Assembly: GCA_002323995.1 (NCBI GenBank)
Contig: DCQY01000073.1
Coordinates: 1-10,500, forward strand
Source of the DNA: Akkermansiaceae bacterium UBA1506
GTDB lineage: Bacteria > Verrucomicrobiota > Verrucomicrobiia > Verrucomicrobiales > DEV007
DNA: 10,500 nt
Reading direction: 5' to 3'
The position numbers and the translations under genes are program-made. Under the pieces are notes generated by a model, which did not search any database, was not told the origin of the DNA, and saw only the letters and a list, made by a program, of their open reading frames with translations. Below, in pieces: positions 7,022-10,500 of this stretch. Positions within the stretch are counted from its first letter, which is position 1. Each line of letters starts with the position of its first letter.

Positions 7022-7717
7022 ATGGCGATGAAAAAGACAGCCAATGATTATTTCATTTTTAACTGGTCGAAAGACCGACTCGGCTGGCTTTACCTTCTAG
7101 GCTTCACCGTCTTTTCAATTACGATTCATGGTGTCGGTTTTTATTTATTTAAAGTTGTCTATCCGATACCCACGCGAATCGATCCGACGATGCACTCCGT
7201 ATCGATTCTCAATGAATCCGATCCGGAGGTAAGGTCTCTGTTCCAGCGTCTCAAAGACCGAACGGTTTTTTTGAAGGCTCCCTCCGAACAATCTCAGGTT
7301 CGCGTTCGTCTTGAAGACCACGAGGTGAAATTTTCGCCATTGTTCCAGACGACCGAGGTGGAACCTGTGGCACCTCAGTATCCATGGTCACTCTCGCTGA
7401 GAGAGAGTACATCGATTGAACTGCCGGAAGCCGTGGACGAGAGAAAATCATCAATCAATCTGGATGAAGAACTGACAAGACGTCGAATGGCCCCGTGGTC
7501 CATCCTTGAAGACTATCTCGAGCGGGCAGATTCCGTTCCAGCCTTTCGGGCTAGCTTGAAGGTTTCGAGGAGAGGGGATGTTAAAGTGCAAGCTATTGAT
7601 GCCGATTTAGGCGACAAGGATCAGAAGGAACTGATTCAGGTAATTGAGTCGACTCTTAGATTTTTACCTGACAAGGAGGAATCTAAGGGATGGATTGATA
7701 TCTGGTCTCGAGATTGA
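7022..7717 (+). CDS. Divergent TonB-like energy transducer (membrane-anchored)
   Basis: The 231-residue protein has a short cytoplasmic start, a single membrane helix (about 21-47) and a periplasmic remainder. The helix contains FSITIHG (31-37), in which Ser32-x3-His36 matches the SxxxH motif of TonB (LSVCIHG in E. coli) needed for coupling to ExbB/ExbD. The last 60 residues (FRASLKVSRRGDVKV...STLRFLP...GWIDIW) resemble the beta-alpha-beta TonB C-terminal fold. The middle lacks TonB's long Pro-Lys/Pro-Glu spacer and is charged and mixed. I infer that it transmits ExbBD work to an unknown periplasmic or outer-membrane target. The ATG at 7022 has GGATAGG (7014-7020) only one base away. The second in-frame ATG at 7028 has a 7-base spacing to the same box and may be the real start, shortening the protein by two residues. 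The stop is followed by a TTGATTTTTTC run without a good hairpin. Confidence 0.74.
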   Translation: MAMKKTANDYFIFNWSKDRLGWLYLLGFTVFSITIHGVGFYLFKVVYPIPTRIDPTMHSVSILNESDPEVRSLFQRLKDRTVFLKAPSEQSQVRVRLEDHEVKFSPLFQTTEVEPVAPQYPWSLSLRESTSIELPEAVDERKSSINLDEELTRRRMAPWSILEDYLERADSVPAFRASLKVSRRGDVKVQAIDADLGDKDQKELIQVIESTLRFLPDKEESKGWIDIWSRD

Positions 7718-7776
7718 TTTTTTCTCTAAATTTGTGAAAACCCGCAACCCTTCCTTTTTAATCACTCGCAAGAATC

Positions 7777-8016
7777 ATGTTTCGTGTCACGCTCGATGGA
7801 ATGATCGCCGTTTACCTGGTGGTTATTATGTGCGCCCTTTTTTTTGCCTGGGTTGCTGCAGAGATCTTCCGAAGAGGTCGGGAGAACCGCCGCCGGAAGC
7901 ATTTTGTGATTTGCGGAATTTGTGACCATGTTTTCGAAGACCTTTCCGATGACGATCTTGCGGAGTGCCCCCACTGCGGAGCGATGAATGAGCGGGAGCG
8001 AGTGACTGAAATCTGA
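7777..8016 (+). CDS. Small membrane-anchored zinc-ribbon protein
   Basis: The 79 residues divide into an N-terminal membrane helix (about 8-29: GMIAVYLVVIMCALFFAWVAAE), a strongly basic stop-transfer stretch (FRRGRENRRRK) and a C-terminal mini zinc ribbon with Cys46-x2-Cys49 (CGIC) and Cys64-x2-Cys67 (CPHC). By the positive-inside rule the ribbon should face the cytoplasm. The function is unknown; such modules usually bind a protein or a nucleic acid. It lies 59 bp after the TonB-like gene on the same strand and may be the last gene of that operon. There is no clear ribosome binding site before the ATG, but intact cysteine pairs and good codon-level sense support a real gene. Confidence 0.8.
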   Translation: MFRVTLDGMIAVYLVVIMCALFFAWVAAEIFRRGRENRRRKHFVICGICDHVFEDLSDDDLAECPHCGAMNERERVTEI

Positions 8017-8021
8017 CAAAT

Positions 8022-8072
8022 TTTGACTGGTTCAAATCTGGAGTGAACCTCTCGATTTGACTGGAGAAATCG
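8022..8072. promoter_or_regulatory. fabF leader: 9-bp direct repeat and two consecutive dyads
   Basis: TTTGACTGG occurs at 8022-8030 and 8056-8064. Each copy overlaps one dyad: GGTTCA-N9-TGAACC (8029-8049) and CGATTT-N8-AAATCG (8053-8072). A third, weaker GCGG-N7-CCGC lies at 8095-8109. TTGACT within the repeats resembles a -35 hexamer, but no convincing -10 stands 16-18 bp downstream. No T-run follows either dyad, so neither looks like a normal terminator. This region may control fabF or end the preceding operon. Confidence 0.4.
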
Positions 8073-8129
8073 CCTTGCAATGGCTTTGAAGCGCGCGGAG
8101 TTTAGCCGCCAGTTCGAAACGAAGTAAAC

Positions 8130-9377
8130 ATGGAACGAAGAGTTGTTATCACTGGAATGGGAGTTGTTTCACCTATTGGAAACGACGTGGATACCTTCTG
8201 GAACAGTCTGATAGCCGGAAAGAGCGGTATTGGAACGATTTCTGACGATTCCCTCTTGGGTTTCGATTGTAAGATCGCGGGAGAAGTTAAAAATTTTGAT
8301 CCGGCCCCTTATTTCAAAAACCCCAAAGATGCTCGTCGAGCTGACCGTTTTGCTCAATTGGCAATGGGTGCGTCTGTGATGGCAATGGCGGATTCGCAAG
8401 TTGACCTGGAGCAGGTCGATTTGGACCGTTTCGGCTGTATGGTGGGAAGTGGCATCGGTGGCCTCGAAACTCTTGAACAGCAGCACATCAATCTGACGGA
8501 AAAGTCCCCCAAGCGAGTTTCGCCTTTCACCATTCCAATGATGATCGCGAACATATCGAGCGGAATGGTTTCGATGGAGTATAATCTCCGCGGACCTAAC
8601 ATGTGCATCGTGACGGCTTGCGCCACATCCAACCACAATATTGGAGAAGCCTGGCGAATGATTAAATTCGGTGATGCTGATGCTTTTATAGCGGGTGGCT
8701 CTGAGTCAACGATCTGCCCGATGGGGCTTGCCGGATTCGGTAATATGAAAGCATTGAGCATGCGCAACGAGGAACCCGAAAAAGCCTCTCGTCCGTTCGA
8801 CGTGGACCGTGATGGATTTGTGATGGGTGAGGGTGCGGGTGTGGTTGTGATTGAAGAACTAGAGCATGCTCAAAAACGAGGAGCACGCATTTACGCTGAG
8901 CTGACCGGCTATGGAGTGTCAGCAGATGCTTACCATCTGACCTCTCCCCATCCGGAAGGTGACGGCGCCCGTCGTTGCATGGAGATGGCTATCAAGCATG
9001 CAGGAGTAGAGCCTGAGGAAATCGATTATGTTAACGCCCACGGAACGTCTACAGGGCTGGGAGATATCTGTGAGACCAAGGCGATCAAGCGGGTCTTTGG
9101 TGATTACGCCAAGAGTGGTTTGATCGTGAGCTCTACGAAATCGATGACCGGTCACTTGCTTGGAGCCGCAGGCGGGGTCGAGCTTGCCGCATGTGTGAAA
9201 GCGATTGGTGAAGGCGTCGTTCCTCCAACGATCAACCTCGATAATGCGGACGAACTCTGCGATCTTGATTACGTGCCTCATACAGCACGCCAACTTGAGG
9301 TTAAGCGGGCCCTGACAAATTCCTTCGGCTTCGGTGGTCACAACGCTTCTCTGATTGTTGAGAAGTTTGTGGGCTGA
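8130..9377 (+). CDS. fabF: Beta-ketoacyl-ACP synthase II (FabF)
   Basis: The 415-residue length is normal for FabF, the condensing enzyme that elongates acyl-ACP with malonyl-ACP in type II fatty acid synthesis in the cytoplasm. The catalytic triad is complete: Cys164 in VTACATSNHN, His304 in NAHGTSTGLGD and His342 in SSTKSMTGHLLGAAGG, with Lys337 in the same motif and the gating FGFGG loop at 399-403. Ile109 in GSGIGG matches the Ile108 gate of E. coli FabF rather than the Gly found in FabB. The start MERRVVITGMGVVSPIG is the standard N-terminus, which supports the ATG at 8130 even though only a weak CGAAG stands upstream. No acpP or fabG is adjacent, unlike in many bacteria, so the gene is probably expressed alone. 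It runs convergently into the sigma factor gene. Confidence 0.97.
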   Translation: MERRVVITGMGVVSPIGNDVDTFWNSLIAGKSGIGTISDDSLLGFDCKIAGEVKNFDPAPYFKNPKDARRADRFAQLAMGASVMAMADSQVDLEQVDLDRFGCMVGSGIGGLETLEQQHINLTEKSPKRVSPFTIPMMIANISSGMVSMEYNLRGPNMCIVTACATSNHNIGEAWRMIKFGDADAFIAGGSESTICPMGLAGFGNMKALSMRNEEPEKASRPFDVDRDGFVMGEGAGVVVIEELEHAQKRGARIYAELTGYGVSADAYHLTSPHPEGDGARRCMEMAIKHAGVEPEEIDYVNAHGTSTGLGDICETKAIKRVFGDYAKSGLIVSSTKSMTGHLLGAAGGVELAACVKAIGEGVVPPTINLDNADELCDLDYVPHTARQLEVKRALTNSFGFGGHNASLIVEKFVG

Positions 9378-9407
9378 TCTCGAAGCGTCAATGCCCGGGG
9401 CAAGAAC

Positions 9408-9442
9408 TAAAGAGCCAATCTGCTTGGGATTCGGCCTATTTA
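9408..9442. terminator. Candidate bidirectional terminator between fabF and the sigma factor gene
   Basis: In the 99-bp convergent gap, GCCAATC (9414-9420) pairs with GATTCGGC (9428-9435) with one bulged C and a 7-nt loop. The flanks TAAA (9408-9411) and TTTA (9439-9442) can extend the stem past an internal loop. A/T-rich flanks on both sides would serve both strands, but true T-runs are absent. The call rests on position and a modest hairpin. Confidence 0.35.
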
Positions 9443-9476
9443 GCGATAACTCGTTAGGGTAGGAAGTGGGGGCGAG

Positions 9477-10385
9477 TTAAATTGCCATTGCCGGTTCTTC
9501 GCGGTCAGAGAAGAAATCACCAATTTCTGGCTCGCCGCCTCTGCCTATTGGGCGGGGGCCGGGGTCTTCTTTTTTCTGGAGCGCGCGGCGAAGTTTCTTC
9601 AGTGCGATGTTTTGGAGTTGTCGAATCCGTTCGCGAGTAACGCCGAATGCTTGTCCAACTTCTTCGAGAGTTTTTGGCTTCTGACCTGCCAGTCCGAAGC
9701 GGGCATCGATGATTCTGCGCTCACGCTCATCGAGCACTTCAAGGAGGTCATCGAGTTGCATGTGCATGTTCTTATGGCTGAGAAGCTCTAACGGGGTTTG
9801 AGCTTTCTCATCACCGATAATCTCTCCAAATTCGGTCGAGTCGCTGTCGCTGATCGGAGCATCCAATGATGCGGGGCGAAGCGCTGCTGACTTGAGGTGG
9901 GAGAGTTTGGCACGGTCGATACCGATCTCTTCGGCGAGTTCTTCATCAGAGGGTTCGCGCCCTAACTCTTCGCTAAGCACCATCGCCACGCGCCGCATCT
10001 TTGAGATCTTGTCCACCATATGGACGGGAAGTCGAATCGTTTTGCTTTGGTTGGCGAGAGCGCGCTTGATTGACTGTTTGATCCACCATGCGGCGTAGGT
10101 GGACAGCTTACCGCCCTTATTTGGGTCGAAGCGTTCCACTGCTTTCATTAGACCAATATTGCCCTCGGAGATTAAATCAAGCAGGGGAAGGCCGTAGTTG
10201 GAGTAGTCTTGAGCTATTTTCACAACAAGGCGAAGGTTTGCCTTGATCATGTGTGCCCGGGCTTCTTTGTCCCCGTTTTTAATTCTATCGGCCAGTTCGA
10301 CCTCTTCCTCTCGAGTCAATAAAGGCGTCTTTCCAATCTCCCGAAGGTAGATCTTGATGCCACCATCCATTTCTAGATTCGCCAT
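9477..10385 (-). CDS. RNA polymerase sigma-70 factor, primary type (RpoD/SigA/RpoS-like), without region 1.1
   Basis: The 302-residue protein shows the group 1/2 sigma-70 domains in order: region 1.2 (10-43, IKIYLREIGKTPLLTREEE), region 2 (44-113) with the core-binding DLISEGNIGLMKAVERFDP and the -10-reading GGKLSTYAAWWIKQSIKRAL, region 3 (about 122-197) and region 4 (about 205-270) with the helix-turn-helix TLEEVGQAFGVTRERIRQLQ. It directs RNA polymerase to promoters with -35/-10 boxes. The acidic region 1.1 of classic RpoD is absent. It could be the housekeeping factor of a lineage with a short SigA, or a group 2 RpoS-like factor; the sequence alone does not decide. The C-terminus carries an unusual 32-residue Gly/Pro/Arg/Glu-rich tail (271-302). 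The ATG at 10385 starts the conserved MANLEMDGGIKIYL; no Shine-Dalgarno box is evident upstream. Confidence 0.95.
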   Translation of the reverse strand: MANLEMDGGIKIYLREIGKTPLLTREEEVELADRIKNGDKEARAHMIKANLRLVVKIAQDYSNYGLPLLDLISEGNIGLMKAVERFDPNKGGKLSTYAAWWIKQSIKRALANQSKTIRLPVHMVDKISKMRRVAMVLSEELGREPSDEELAEEIGIDRAKLSHLKSAALRPASLDAPISDSDSTEFGEIIGDEKAQTPLELLSHKNMHMQLDDLLEVLDERERRIIDARFGLAGQKPKTLEEVGQAFGVTRERIRQLQNIALKKLRRALQKKEDPGPRPIGRGGEPEIGDFFSDREEPAMAI

Positions 10386-10500
10386 GAAAGTTGATTGGTT
10401 TCTATGTAAGTTTGAAGAAGGGAATTAAATGTCTGGTTCCCTATGGCGGGTTTTACTCTTTCGGCTGTCTTGTGCTTAAAAGTCAGTTCCCGATTTCCGA
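10386..10500 (-). promoter_or_regulatory. Leader/promoter side of the sigma factor gene, cut by the window edge
   Basis: This 115-bp stretch should hold the minus-strand leader and perhaps the promoter. I see an inverted repeat GGGAA-N12-TTCCC (10420-10441) and AT-rich patches, but no convincing -35/-10 pair on the minus strand and no coding frame of note. Confidence 0.25.

Noticed and set aside
7705..7728. TCTCGAGA palindrome followed by a T-rich run at the end of the TonB-like gene, considered as a terminator
   Set aside because: The palindrome has no loop and cannot form a normal hairpin. The extended pairing is only about four base pairs.
8169..8636. 155-residue minus-strand frame inside fabF
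   Set aside because: FabF is unambiguous on the + strand with all catalytic residues. The antisense frame has no family features.
9392..9402. TGCC-CGG-GGCA mini-palindrome after fabF as terminator
   Set aside because: A four-base stem with a three-base loop and no T-run. The hairpin at 9408-9442 is the better candidate.

Overview
The window looks like ordinary chromosomal DNA of a Gram-negative bacterium with moderate GC content. The gene style suggests the PVC group, most likely Verrucomicrobiota (Opitutae-like). The hints are a PQQ-type beta-propeller whose N-terminal wording is common in Planctomycetes/Verrucomicrobia, a sigma-70 factor without region 1.1, long acidic low-complexity tails, and a lone FabF. 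This placement is an inference and not proven by any single marker. No tRNA, rRNA, CRISPR array, insertion sequence or integrase is visible. No stretch longer than 200 bases lacks a gene.

Layout. Bases 1-1161 hold the 3' part of a PQQ-like eight-blade propeller protein, cut by the window edge. Bases 1244-2623 encode a CPBP-family membrane protease with an extra N-terminal non-cytoplasmic segment. An AT-rich 198-bp spacer with an 11-bp direct repeat then leads to the most interesting block, 2822-8016, all on the + strand. Its genes are: a 563-residue protein with a small N-terminal domain, a long disordered middle and a Roadblock-like C-terminus (2822-4513); a Roadblock/LC7 protein with a 220-residue acidic tail carrying a three-times repeated short motif (4679-5782); an ExbB/TolQ proton-channel subunit (5895-6578); an ExbD/TolR subunit with a TTG start (6596-7000); a divergent TonB-like transducer that keeps the transmembrane Ser-x3-His motif (7022-7717); and a 79-residue membrane-anchored zinc-ribbon protein (7777-8016). 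A leader with two clear dyads separates this block from fabF (8130-9377). A primary-type (group 1/2) sigma-70 factor lies convergent to fabF on the minus strand (9477-10385), with a candidate bidirectional hairpin between them.

How the genes may work together. ExbB, ExbD and the TonB-like protein form a plausible complete inner-membrane energy-transducing complex driven by the proton gradient. The unusual point is the pair of Roadblock-type proteins directly upstream. Roadblock/LC7 proteins usually dimerise and regulate small Ras-like GTPases (as MglB does for MglA), but no GTPase and no TonB-dependent receptor is encoded here. A cytoplasmic scaffold or regulator coupled to an Exb/Tol-type motor is the best candidate in this window for an undescribed system. 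That link rests on gene order only. FabF (fatty acid elongation) and the sigma factor are ordinary core genes.
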